Below, in pieces: positions 55,700-64,000 of a stretch of 64,000 bases of DNA. This DNA comes from Diploptera punctata. Taxonomy: Eukaryota > Arthropoda > Insecta > Blattodea > Blaberidae. A program made the position numbers and the translations under genes. Location of the stretch: NCBI GenBank assembly GCA_030220185.1, contig JASPKZ010003432.1, positions 1,302,001 to 1,366,000 on the forward strand. Reading direction: 5' to 3'. The notes beneath the pieces were generated by a model that was given only the letters and a program-made list of their open reading frames with translations, did no database searches and was not told where the DNA came from. Positions within the stretch are counted from its first letter, which is position 1, and every line of letters starts with the position of its first letter.

Positions 55700-56385
55700 A
55701 TGGGATATAACTCCATGGTGCAATAGGCCTAAAAGCCCCTTGGCCTATCAGCTAGTTGCTTGTCTCACATCCATAGGTGCCATTAGATATTCCGATTCCG
55801 ATTGAGGGTCTTTCCACTTTTCAGCGGTTGCCCTTTTACCAGCCGGCTGCTGGCCCTTCACATCCATATGTGTAGATCACAGAGGTAGATGATCAACAGC
55901 CAGTGTAGGGGTGACATGTCCCCCAGCCGTTATAGCTGGTTCCTCAACCTGGAGCCGCTACTTATTGTAGCTACCCAATTGCCTCACGATGCTGGGTGGG
56001 CACCGGTCCCATACTGGCCAAAATACCATGAGAAAATTTCTTCCCCCATGGAGACTCGAACCAGCGCAAGTCCCATAGCTCTGCGCCAAGGCTTCCTACC
56101 TTAACCGCTCGGCTATGGCGCCATTAGATATTAATAATATAATATTATCCAGCCAATAAAGAGGTGAAATGAGGTTAATATGTTGGGTCCTCCAGGTATT
56201 AGAGCTGTTTATTTCAGCTTTAAGTTATTATTGTATCTATCCAAATTCCACATAATACTGGGTGGTCCCATATTAGCCAAAATTCCATGAAAAAATATCT
56301 TTCTCCATGGGAACTTGAACCAGTGCACATCCCAAAAATCTACGCCAATACATGAAGTCTTAGACCGCTGGGCTATGACATGGGA
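55700..56385 (-). mobile_element. SINE S2, old copy split by a younger S2
   Basis: 55700-55801 and 56133-56385 together make an antisense S2 (3' part on the left; head complement with box B GAACTTGAACC on the right). Diverged. Confidence 0.7.
55802..56119 (-). mobile_element. SINE S2, 13-bp TSD, inside another S2
   Basis: Flanked by GCCATTAGATATT at 55789-55801 and 56120-56132. Very close to the copy at 33482-33831 and the 5385 copy. Confidence 0.9.
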
Positions 56386-56402
56386 CACAGAAATGAGATA
56401 TA

Positions 56403-58095
56403 CCATATTTACGTATGTATAGGCCGCACTTTTTTACCTAAAATATAAGCTTCGATATTAGGGTACGGCTTATACATGAAATAACTAGATAACATGCTTC
56501 ATTTTAGAATAATTACAAGGCCCACATACCTTACAAATACTCCAACAAATGTATCCAAATTGTGTGTTGTCAGCACTTATTGTTCATCATTTGATGCGTC
56601 CATGTCACTTGTATCATCACATCTGCTAGAGGTCCTCACTGCCTGATGAGGTGGTCCACAATGCGTTATCTTCTGTCCCGTCCATGGCATTAGAAATAGA
56701 TGTCACTTTAAAACTCTTGGTGACCAATGTTTTGTGGTATTAAGTCCCATGCTGCAGCAATCCATTCACAGATTTGAGTGAGGGAAGGTTTCTTCAATTG
56801 TCCGCTCGACGTCATTTCCTTGGAAGTGCATCTCCACTCACGGTAGAAACATTGCAAATGCATTTTAAAGGGGTGGTTAACTGTAACGTCAAGTGGTTGT
56901 AACATGCCAGTCATTCCTCCAGGTATCACAACCATGTCGCACTTTTCACGTTTCATTTTGTTTTTTTACATTTTCCATTAAATTACCTATTATCAACATG
57001 AGTAAGAGTGCACCTGGCCGCCGAAACCACACTGACTTCAACCAATCCATGTACAGTTCTTCGGCCATCCATCCTTTCTCTTGCACCCTTACCAAAATTC
57101 CTGGAGGCAGTTTTTTTTTTGGCAACGTCTATCTTTTAATATCGAAAGGTGGAAGTTTTCGTCCATCAGCAGTGATGCCAAGCATTGCGGAGCACTGTTG
57201 CTTTTCAGCTCCTGCCATTCGCACTTGCACAGTTTTTTCATCATCCTTATGCACAGTCGTGTCTCCTGGTATGTCGAAGAAAACAGACATCTCATCAGCA
57301 TTTCCTATTGCTCCTAGGCCATAATCATATGTTTTCCTTAAGTTGAGGACATGTTTTTGGAATGCGAGCAGTTTCTCCTGGTACATATTGGGAAGTTTCT
57401 GTGCTATTGATGTATGCCACCGAATTACAAGGTTGTGACGTGTCATAAAATCACCTTGCCCAGCCGTAACTTGCCTTAAATTCATTGCACAGGATTTCCA
57501 TATTCTTGGCTATCTTAAGGCCTTCGAGCTGTATAATGTCATGGATACAGACAATCCGTTTGACCTTGTTTTTCGTATGTAATCCAGGAGAACTCTTTCT
57601 AACTGTGGATATTTCGCTTTCTTTCCGCAGAAAGATTGTCGATGTTGTGACTTGTTTTCAAGTTCATGTTTTGTTTGAATCCACCGTCGCACATTTGTTT
57701 CATCCACATCAAACTTTCTTCCTGCTGTCCTATTTCCGTGTTCTGCTACATAGTGCACCACTTATAGCTTGAATTTGGAGGTATAGCTTACTCTGCACCG
57801 ACCCATGTTTACACACAGTGAACAGGAATGACAATGAATACTGTACCTACCAAATGACCGCTCCTTTTACCCTTGTGTTAATGACTAAGTGGCAGCCCGA
57901 ACGTACCATTACATAGTCAGGAACAAAAGCTTTGGAATTTACAACATTGCCAGATTTAAAAGTGATGTAGGCCTACTTCTGTCTATTGCACTGACTTAGC
58001 AAAAATATAAGACAAATATTTTTTTCCCTAATTTATTATCGCAAAACTTGGATGCGGCCTACACATGCACGCGGCCTATACACGCGTAAATACGA
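56403..58095 (-). mobile_element. pogo/Tigger-like transposon with TIRs, transposase broken
   Basis: TA at 56401-56402 and 58096-58097 flank TIRs of about 27 bp: CCATATTTACGTATGTATAG... and complement TCGTATTTACGCGTGTATAG..., both going on with GCCGC. - strand coding: VVHYVAEHGNRTAGRKFDVD-like HTH start (57760), FCGKKAKYPQLERVLLDYI, WHTSIAQKLPNMYQEKLLAF, GNADEMSVFFDIPGD (first catalytic Asp), MLGITADGRKLPPFDIKR, later GGMTGMLQPLDVTVNHPFK (third acidic position). The middle catalytic Asp region near 56985 is frameshifted and altered. At least three breaks. Confidence 0.82.
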
Positions 58096-58117
58096 TAATA
58101 TGAAATAAAAATATTAC

Positions 58118-58275
58118 CTTAATTTGCATGTAATAATGTTTGAGACTTCTTGAGAGCTCAGTTGTAATAAACAGTCAGCCTGATGTCCCACAGAAAGTAC
58201 ATTAAGTAAAGATGTTTGCAATGCAACAAGTTCTGCCTGATATGATATTGATAAAGCTTTTGTTAACTTCTCAGC
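58118..58275 (-). CDS. Spatacsin (SPG11) homologue, third-last exon
   Basis: On the - strand a 158-nt exon follows GTGTTTACAG and ends TTAAG/GTAATA. It reads AEKLTKALSISYQAELVALQ, then TSLLNVLSVGHQADCLLQLS, then SQEVSNIITCKL. The helical pattern and position fit the spatacsin region directly before 'FPQACIVARAY'. Phase is 0 in and 2 out, matching exon 53951-54112. The exon alone would be hard to recognise; the call rests on phase, splice sites and order. The right end of a pogo-like transposon lies only 22 bp beyond the donor side. Earlier exons are outside the window. Confidence 0.62.
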
Positions 58276-58800
58276 CTGTAAACACAAAATAATTATTAAT
58301 ATTTATTCAAATATACAACTTATTTGCAAAAAAAAACAAAAAACCCTAGTTTCTACAACTTATTTCATGAAGTTCAGGTGTCAAATTCATAAGATTTTCA
58401 TAACAACTAAAAACAGAAGTAAATTAATCCCAGTAGTGAATCACACAGCATCTTTTGGTCAGCTGACTGCTTCACTAACAGTGGTTGTTGTCATGGTTAT
58501 GGGTCACAGACACACATTTACAGATGATGTAACAGTAATGCCAAGTCTATCCTTGAACTATGGGTCTGTCATCAAAAAGAGAACAGTGGAAACTAAACAA
58601 AAGTCAGTCCTGTCAATTATACAGTGAGTGTCAAAAGTAATCATTCACATCAATTGGTAGAGCTAATTTTATCGTGTAATATCTGAAAATTTCATCGAAA
58701 TTAGTTTTGATCTGAGGGATTACTGCACAGATAGTCCTAGTATCTATGGCATTACCAACCTTCACAATAAATTCCCAAACGTGCATTAAAACATGAATGT
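58276..58800. other. Upstream spatacsin intron, nothing recognised
   Basis: No further exon or repeat could be supported here. Confidence 0.35.
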
Positions 58801-58821
58801 GCACTAACACATAATTTGTAA

Positions 58822-58930
58822 TTACTTATTTTAGGAATTCACACTATAAGGTATATTCATATAAGTAAAATTTAATTACTCACCTCATATTTTTCTATAT
58901 GAGGTGAGTGATTAAATTTTACCTAAATAA
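58822..58930. mobile_element. PLE-derived mini-foldback, 109 bp, 13-bp TSD
   Basis: Flanked by ACATAATTTGTAA at 58809-58821 and 58931-58943. Tail complement GGAATTCACACTATAAGG, arms AAATTTAATTACTCACCTCA / TGAGGTGAGTGATTAAATTT around a 10-bp centre. Confidence 0.88.
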
Positions 58931-59081
58931 ACATAATTTGTAACCCAGCAAAGTTAATCATTTACATATTATTTCAATAAACAGTAATCTAATATGGTGT
59001 ACACTAACTTACACCTTCTTAACCTAACAAAATAAAGTAGTAGTGCAATTTCTTATTAAACTGAAAATATATAAAACTATT

Positions 59082-59305
59082 GATGTTTTTATTATTGATT
59101 AACATTTCTCAATGAAAGATAAATTATATTTGAAGAGAAAATTTTTTTTTTCGCCTAGACCGGGACTCGAACCCGGGACCCTTGGCTTGCGTCTAGATCG
59201 TAACTCGCCTCGGTAGCTCAGTTGGTAGAGCACTTGGCCCGGAAAGCCAAGGGTCCCGGGTTCGAGTCCCGGTCTAGGCAAAAATTTTTCTCTTCAAATA
59301 TAATT
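59082..59305. mobile_element. S1 foldback unit, 14-bp TSD
   Basis: Flanked by TATATAAAACTATT at 59068-59081 and 59306-59319. Tail complement, antisense 3' end with half a tRNA-like domain (59154-59189), then a complete sense copy (59207-59279) and 3' end. Confidence 0.85.
59207..59279 (+). tRNA. tRNA-like domain of S1, best preserved copy
   Basis: 73 nt; GTAGCTCAGTTGGTAGAG and GGTTCGAGTCCCGG boxes intact, class-I variable region, anticodon stem TTGGC/GCCAA, loop CCGGAAA with C at position 33, followed by a T-run. Identical in loop sequence to 18311-18383. Mobile-element context argues against a normal tRNA gene. Confidence 0.6.
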
Positions 59306-59319
59306 TATATAAAACTATT

Positions 59320-59790
59320 ATTCTACCAGTTATATTATATGGATGCGAAACATGGACTCTTACTTTAAGGGAGGAAACGAGATTACAGGTATTTGAGAAT
59401 AAAGTACGTAGGAAAATTTTTGGACCAAAGAGAGATGAACAGACAGGTGAATGGAGAAGACTACATAATAATGAACTACATGCTCTCTATGGGAAGCCAG
59501 ATATAATAAGAACAGTTAAGTCTCGCAGACTGTGATGGGCAGGACATGTTGCACGTATGGGGAATGAAATACTTGCATGGAAGCTTCTTGTAGGAAAGCC
59601 AGAGGGAAAACGCCTAGTTGGTAGACCAAGAATGAGGTGGGAGAATAACATTAACTATGATTTGAGGGAAGCAGATTACACAGGAAATGAATGGAAAGCA
59701 TTAGCTCAGGATAGGGATGTATGGAGAGCTTATGTCTGCACGGCCATGAACCTATGGGTTCGATAGTGCCAGTGAGTAAGTAAATAAGAG
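59320..59790 (+). mobile_element. RTE-like LINE 3' end, well preserved
   Basis: VILYGCETWTLTLREETRLQ-type reading, VRRKIFGPKRDEQTGEWRR, ILAWKLLVGKPEGKRLVGRP, RMRWENNINYDLREADYTGN, DVWRAYVCTAMNLWVR ending 59766. Confidence 0.82.
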
Positions 59791-60599
59791 TAAGTAAGTG
59801 CAATTTCTTATTGTGAAGGTTGGTCATACCGGACTGCCATCTGCTGACGAGGACACACATTACGATTATGTAAAACTCAGAAGAAATAATTGAGAGATTT
59901 CGCATACATAAATAAACACTTAACAATTATAAAAAAAATTCAGAACTTGTTAGAAAATGTTAAAATAGTAGGAAATGATTTTTTTTTTTTTTATTATTAA
60001 TTTAATTTTATTATTAATTTCATTGAGAAATAGTAGGAAATATTAGTAAAAACAGAAAATTAAATAAAGTAACAGGGTCATGTGAATATTGCATAGTGTA
60101 CCATAGTGGAACTGTTTTGTCCTCCATACAACTTCATACTGTCTTGACAACACCGCTTTATTTTGTAAACCACATGCAGTGATCCCACCAAAAATCGGGT
60201 AGGTATGACATCATCATCATCATCATCATCTTCAAGGTATGGGCCTGTTGGCCCATTCTGCTCCCCGGTGCACTACATGCCGCAGGTGCAGGTCGTCCTT
60301 CCAACGACGTTTTGGTCTTCCTACATTTCTTCGGCCTAGAGGCCTATAATAGGCAGCTGTTTTGATAAACTATTATTTGGCATTCTTTGTATATGTTCAA
60401 ACCAATTACGTTTATTTGTGTGTATTTTCTCGTTTATATTATAGATTTGTAGTTCATCTCTGATATCTTGACTTCTCTTTTGATCTCTTAGAGATACACC
60501 TGCAACTGATCTGAGAAATCTCATTTCTATTGTCTCAATATAATAATACAGATTGACAAATGTACCATTTGAAGCAGAATCTTTCACTCCGACTCCTAG

Positions 60600-61690
60600 A
60601 TTAATAAATTAAAATAATAAATTAATTAGGACCTGTATTATTATCATGTTAAATGTATAGGACGAAATAATCGTCGAAAATATATGAAACTTATATGGAA
60701 CGTAATCGTGAGAACACGAGGATTTTGATTTTCATATAATTGAATTAAAATAAATTGAATCAAACTAAGTTGATACAAGTAGGAATAAACGATCAGTTAG
60801 TAATTAAGGAAACCATTTAACAAGTACATGGTACCGCTTTTGTTAAGCGACAGGCCCTTGACGCGGCTACAATAGAGTTAAAATTCAAGAAAACTTATTT
60901 TTACTAGCGGATTACTGGACATTTCTTTGTGGACCAGTAATCCAAGATCTTAAACTGAGCTTCACTGACAGGTCATTAACAAAGCATGATTTGTGGCTGG
61001 GGAACTACAGCGTCGAGTAAACAACCCATTTTAGCGAACTCGACAAACCGCGAGGACGCGAAGCCTACCAAACAGGCGGGAAAAGGCCACTGACCCATGG
61101 GAGTGTCCATACAGTGTTCATGGTGGATCCTTATCCAATGGAAAGACGGCGATTCCTCTTTGGGACTAAGGAATCGTTGTCAACCAATATAATAAAGTGT
61201 TGTATCGCGACAAGGTAATGACCTCATGACGACACGATGCCAGAGAGAGGGTAACGAAGTTTACCTTATACCAACAATAATTATATTAAGTTAGTTTTAG
61301 TTCTGCATTTCTAAGTTCAGCGTTCGGAGTCCTGAGTCCGGCGGGAGTCGGGACAGACTCACCGGCATGGCGATCAATTAACAAACTACAAACCTAACTT
61401 CACTTATAATTTGTTCATTCGAGATTCCATCGCGACTCTAAAGGCGTTACTGCGGTCAATACCTTGTCCGACATCAAATGTGTCAACAATCTTACATATG
61501 TATAGTGTCCATCGATTAATAAAATATTTTTATTAAACTTCATCTCGCATAGTCTTGCGCCGGCCAGCTCCTTGCTTATCCCTGAGAAAGAACCTCAACT
61601 CTACCGATTACCAACCTGAGCAACCTAAGATCTCATACATGGAGATATCCTTTCGGTACTCCTAGCGCCCACATCCATTACTAACCATTA
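60600..61690. other. Unassigned segment inside the PLE insertion
   Basis: Distinctly GC-richer than its surroundings, few long frames, with AATAAAGTG at 61191 and AATAAAATAT at 61520. It could be a solo LTR inserted in the PLE or a PLE 5' region. No paired LTR or primer-binding site was found. Confidence 0.3.
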
Positions 61691-61699
61691 AACCCATAT

Positions 61700-62405
61700 T
61701 AATACCCCCATACATTAAACGAAGAAAATTTCAATAAAGAGTTTAAACATATCTTAAACACTGCTAGATTAAATGGTTTTGATAAAGAATTAATTATAAA
61801 TAAGTTGAAGAAATTCAAACACAATAAAAGACTTAATGAATATACTACTCTACAAAATTGCAAAGAAAAGAAAAAAGAAAAAAATACAAGAAAATTACTT
61901 ACCATCCTGAAATGCATAGGAAATTTCAAAAAAATTTTGACAAATACATTTCTTTGGCACCAATAAATAAATTTAGTCTGGGTAATCTTCTAACTACCAA
62001 TAAAAAAGTCAATGTTCCAGACAGTAAGAAATCTGGAATTTATCAAATAAATTGTGAAGATTGCAATAAAGTTTATATAGGAAAAAAAAATTGTGAAATT
62101 GTGAAATTGAAAAATCTGCAATTGCTGCACATAGTTTATTAGAACATCATAAAATTGGAAGAGAAGCTAAACTTTTAAAACAAGTAGAGAAACCTTTGGA
62201 ATTGACAGTTTGGGAAAAAATATACATTCAGAAAAACAAAAATAGATCAATGAATTTTGATATCCCTAACGAAATTACATTGATTTCGAAGTTCATAAAT
62301 TCAACCATAGATGGCAGCACTGAAGATGGCGACAATAGAATAGTTGACGGCCGAAGAATTTCATCAGTCGGAGTTATGGCTGACGATGAACATGATTATG
62401 TTTGA
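61700..62405 (+). pseudogene. PLE linker/GIY-YIG coding remnant
   Basis: LNEENFNKEFKHIL linker, then (with frameshifts) KKYKKITYHPEMHRKFQKN, ISLAPINKFSLGNLLTTNKK, SGIYQINCEDCNKVYIGK. A deletion removes the region with the conserved Arg. It resumes MELTVWEKIYIQKNKNRSMN, NSTIDGSTEDGDNR, ending at 62405. RT is absent. Confidence 0.75.
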
Positions 62406-62420
62406 AATCGCGATATCATG
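62375..62420 (+). ncRNA. Hammerhead ribozyme motif, full core (PLE)
   Basis: Helix I TATGG (62375-62379) with TCATG (62416-62420), two wobbles; core CTGACGA (62380-62386); extra T 62387; helix II GAACAT (62388-62393) with ATGTTT (62398-62403) around GATT; GAA (62404-62406); helix III ATC/GAT with GC loop (62407-62414); cleavage base A 62415. It overlaps the last codons of the endonuclease ORF. Confidence 0.62.
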
Positions 62421-62814
62421 GAAGCATGAATCCTATGAGGTGAGTTGTTTAAACAATATGTTCTCCGATGAATTTTAATGATTATACCTCATAATGTTTA
62501 CTTCCCAACATTAATTAAATATATCTATTGTCTCAATTTTATTTTTATCAGAGATTGTTAAAGGCCAAGTCTCAGACCCATATGTTAATTTTGGAACGGC
62601 TACTGCTTTGTAAAATTTTAATTGAGTTTCCCTTGTGGTCTTATTTCTCAAATATCTTCTTATTAAACCACATATCTGTTGAAATTTCCTAATTTCTTCT
62701 CCATGTCCAAATTTTGCTGGTACGATATCATGCATTCCAGATAATTGAAACAAGTTACTTGTTCAATTATGTTTGCTCCAATTATAATTTTTGTCCTTTT
62801 ATGCTGAGTTAGGT

Positions 62815-63090
62815 AGGTATGGCCACGCCAGAAATTATAACGGCTTGACTGTAGTCAGTATAGGGATGACATGTGATCAGCATATCAAGTCCCCCAATCA
62901 TTATAGCTGGCTTTTTCAACCTGGAGCTGCTCCTTATTGTAGCTACCTGCTTTTCTCATGAAGCTAGGTGGGCACCGTTCCCATACTAGGTGAAATTTCA
63001 TGAAAAAATATCTACCCATATGGGTATTTGATTCCTTGCATGTCCTGTAGCTCTGCACCAAGGCATGATGCCTTAAATCATTCATCTACA
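62815..63090 (-). mobile_element. SINE S2, antisense
   Basis: AGTCAGTATAGGGATGACAT, CCTTATTGTAGCTACC, GGGCACCGTTCCCATACTAG, head complement ending CTTAAATCATTCATCTACAG. Diverged. Confidence 0.75.
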
Positions 63091-63295
63091 GAACAGGAAG
63101 TGGTGTATTATCTTCTTCTTCTTCTTCCTTCCAAGTATTAGGCCAAGGCCTGTTACGATCATATAAAAAATTATCCCTCCAGCGTTTTATAGGATGGCCC
63201 AGAGATCTTCGTCCTCTTGGTATATAATTATAAACAGCTTTGGGGATCTGATTTAAACTCATTCTTTCAAGATGGTGTTTCCAATTTAGTTGGTA

Positions 63296-63712
63296 CTTTT
63301 TTGAACTTTTATAGGAATTAATCACTATGAGGTTTAATTTATGGTGAAATTAAATGTTTCTTACCTCTCCTCATATAAATTTTCTAAGTTGATCGCGATT
63401 TCGAGACTATAACTGTCTCATCATCAGAACTTTGTTGGCGAGTGGTGTTATGTCGATCGGAAGAAAGTCTTCTTCTTCTCTCTGTTGGTGGACCGAACCT
63501 CTGGATCAGGTCAAAATTTGCGGGAAGTTCATAAGTTTCCCTTTGTTTTTCTGAATGTGGATCTTTTCCGAAACCGTGAGTTCCTTTTGTTTGTCTATTT
63601 GTTTAATTAGACTGGCTTTTGATTCAATTAAATGTTTTTCGGACCAAGCATGAGCAGCTATTGCTGACTTTTCCACTTCTCCATTTTTGATGTTTCTAAG
63701 ATGTTCTTTCAC
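63296..63712 (-). mobile_element. PLE, 417-bp 5'-truncated insert, 9-bp TSD
   Basis: Flanked by TAGTTGGTA at 63287-63295 and 63713-63721. - strand: VKEHLRNIKNGEVEKSAIAA, HAWSEKHLIESKASLIKQID, KELTVSEKIHIQKNKGKLMN, then the hammerhead (63386-63432), 3' end and tail. It fuses in frame with the host RTE to give a chimeric open stretch, which is a coincidence of insertion. Confidence 0.85.
63386..63432 (-). ncRNA. Hammerhead ribozyme, complete by inspection (PLE)
   Basis: - strand: helix I AAGTT (63432-63428) pairs with AACTT (63390-63386); core CTGATGA (63427-63421); one extra T (63420); helix II GAGAC (63419-63415) and GTCTC (63407-63403), 5 perfect pairs and a 7-nt loop; GAA (63402-63400); helix III ATC/GAT with a GC loop (63399-63392); cleavage base C 63391 (after AT, satisfying the NUH rule). 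PLEs are known to carry hammerheads. The short palindromic helix III suggests action as a dimer or in multimers. Confidence 0.75.
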
Positions 63713-64000
63713 TAGTTGGTATTGTTTAATATGTTCCAAAATTGGCGTAGTCTTCAATTCTTTTAAGACATCAGTGTTTCTTTTCCAATCTCATCTGGTA
63801 TAACCCGCAGTTCTACGCATGAATCTCATTTCACAAGTCATTATTCTGCTTTCATGTTGTCTTTTTAGTGTCCATGCTTCACCACCATAGGTCAACAGTG
63901 GTCTAGCAAAAGGGTTATATAAACGTAATCTGGTGTTTTTTTGTGCAAGGGATGGTTTCATAACTTGATTAAAAATCAATAGGATTAATGTAACCTATTT

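Larger units (their letters stand above)
60540..62523 (+). mobile_element. Insertion with 14-bp TSD carrying a PLE at its right end
   Basis: Flanked by TCTATTGTCTCAAT at 60526-60539 and 62524-62537. The right part (61700-62523) is a sense PLE. The left 1.1 kb is unassigned (next entry). Confidence 0.75.
60206..62810 (-). mobile_element. RTE-like LINE 3' end split by a PLE-containing insertion
   Basis: - strand: KFQQICGLIRRYLRNKTTRE, VAVPKLTYGSETWPLTISDK (62538-62753), then after the insert EMRFLRSVAGVSLRDQKRSQ, RNWFEHIQRMPNNSLSKQLP (60336-60525). (CATCAT)n end at 60206-60226. The two parts join exactly at TCTATTGTCTCAAT. Confidence 0.82.
63098..63980 (-). mobile_element. RTE-like LINE 3' end split by a PLE
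   Basis: Same family as 47336-47868: VMKPSLAQKNTRLRLYNPFA, EMRFMRRTAGYTR (63791-63979), LKTTPILEHIKQYQL, insert, then YQLNWKHHLERMSLNQIPKA, RGRRSLGHPIKRWRDNFL and (TTC)n at 63113-63127. Confidence 0.85.

Noticed and set aside
56893..57324. 143-codon + strand frame
   Set aside because: Antisense of the pogo transposase, which has clear family motifs on the other strand.
60600..61690. Solo LTR
   Set aside because: Poly(A) signals and GC shift are suggestive, but no TG...CA ends with a short duplication could be fixed.
63506..63757. Chimeric RTE-PLE fusion gene
   Set aside because: Continuity of frame arises from PLE insertion into the RTE (TAGTTGGTA duplication); nothing suggests expression.

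Overview
The window looks like an AT-rich, repeat-saturated piece of an arthropod (most likely insect) nuclear genome. Only two protein-coding host genes can be supported. A pickpocket-type DEG/ENaC sodium-channel gene runs on the + strand, with six exons between 2162 and 31274 and upstream exons outside the window. The last three exons of a spatacsin (SPG11) homologue lie on the - strand at 58118-58275, 53951-54112 and 39366-39576. The two genes converge, with about 8 kb between their stop codons. Splice sites and phases agree throughout, except for a one-base frame disruption in channel exon 9539-9822.

Almost everything else is transposable-element sequence sitting in introns and in the intergenic gap. 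Main classes: (1) Penelope-like elements (PLEs) with a C-terminal GIY-YIG endonuclease, mostly antisense fragments, inverted dimers or tiny foldbacks; (2) 3' ends of many RTE-like non-LTR retrotransposons with (GAT)n or (GAA)n tails, one longer RTE-like LINE (24283-26632) and one CR1-like LINE (27376-29980); (3) about ten copies of a ~330-bp tRNA-derived SINE (here S2), a second tRNA-headed SINE (S3), and an unusual family (S1) carrying a tRNA-like cloverleaf near its 3' end; (4) decayed DNA transposons: two mariner remnants, a pogo/Tigger copy with TIRs, a hAT-like copy plus its internal-deletion derivative, a TIR element of uncertain superfamily, and a long-inverted-repeat element.

The most interesting theme is the PLE system. 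At least fifteen independent units have one architecture: an antisense 3' arm, a sense 3' arm of variable length (from about 1.45 kb down to nothing) and a short one-sided tail with an inverted ATGAGGTT motif (consensus close to AACCTCATARTG..TTTCC). Each is flanked by a 9-14 bp target-site duplication readable directly here. Sizes run from a 2946-bp palindrome carrying two reverse-transcriptase/endonuclease halves down to a 41-bp insertion that is essentially only the tail. Several arms carry a hammerhead ribozyme motif; the copies at 63386-63432 (-) and 62375-62420 (+) keep the full core, and helices I, II and III covary between families, always with one extra base after the CTGANGA box. The S1 family has the same foldback plus long-TSD architecture, but with a tRNA-like domain where PLEs have the hammerhead.

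Layout: 1-2161 old RTE/mariner debris and a foldback; 2162-31349 channel gene with TE-filled introns (2.9-kb PLE palindrome 19058-22003, S1 array 23260-23890, nested LINE 24283-26632, CR1 in a foldback 26818-30062); 31350-39365 intergenic PLE, S1, hAT-derivative, foldback and RTE sequence; 39366-58275 spatacsin introns (hAT 41097-44060, PLE inverted dimer 44284-45798, RTEs, nested PLEs 50294-52605, SINE-in-SINE 55700-56385, pogo 56403-58095); 58276-64000 upstream spatacsin intron or flank with foldback, S1, RTE and PLE insertions. All calls come from reading the sequence; no database search was possible.
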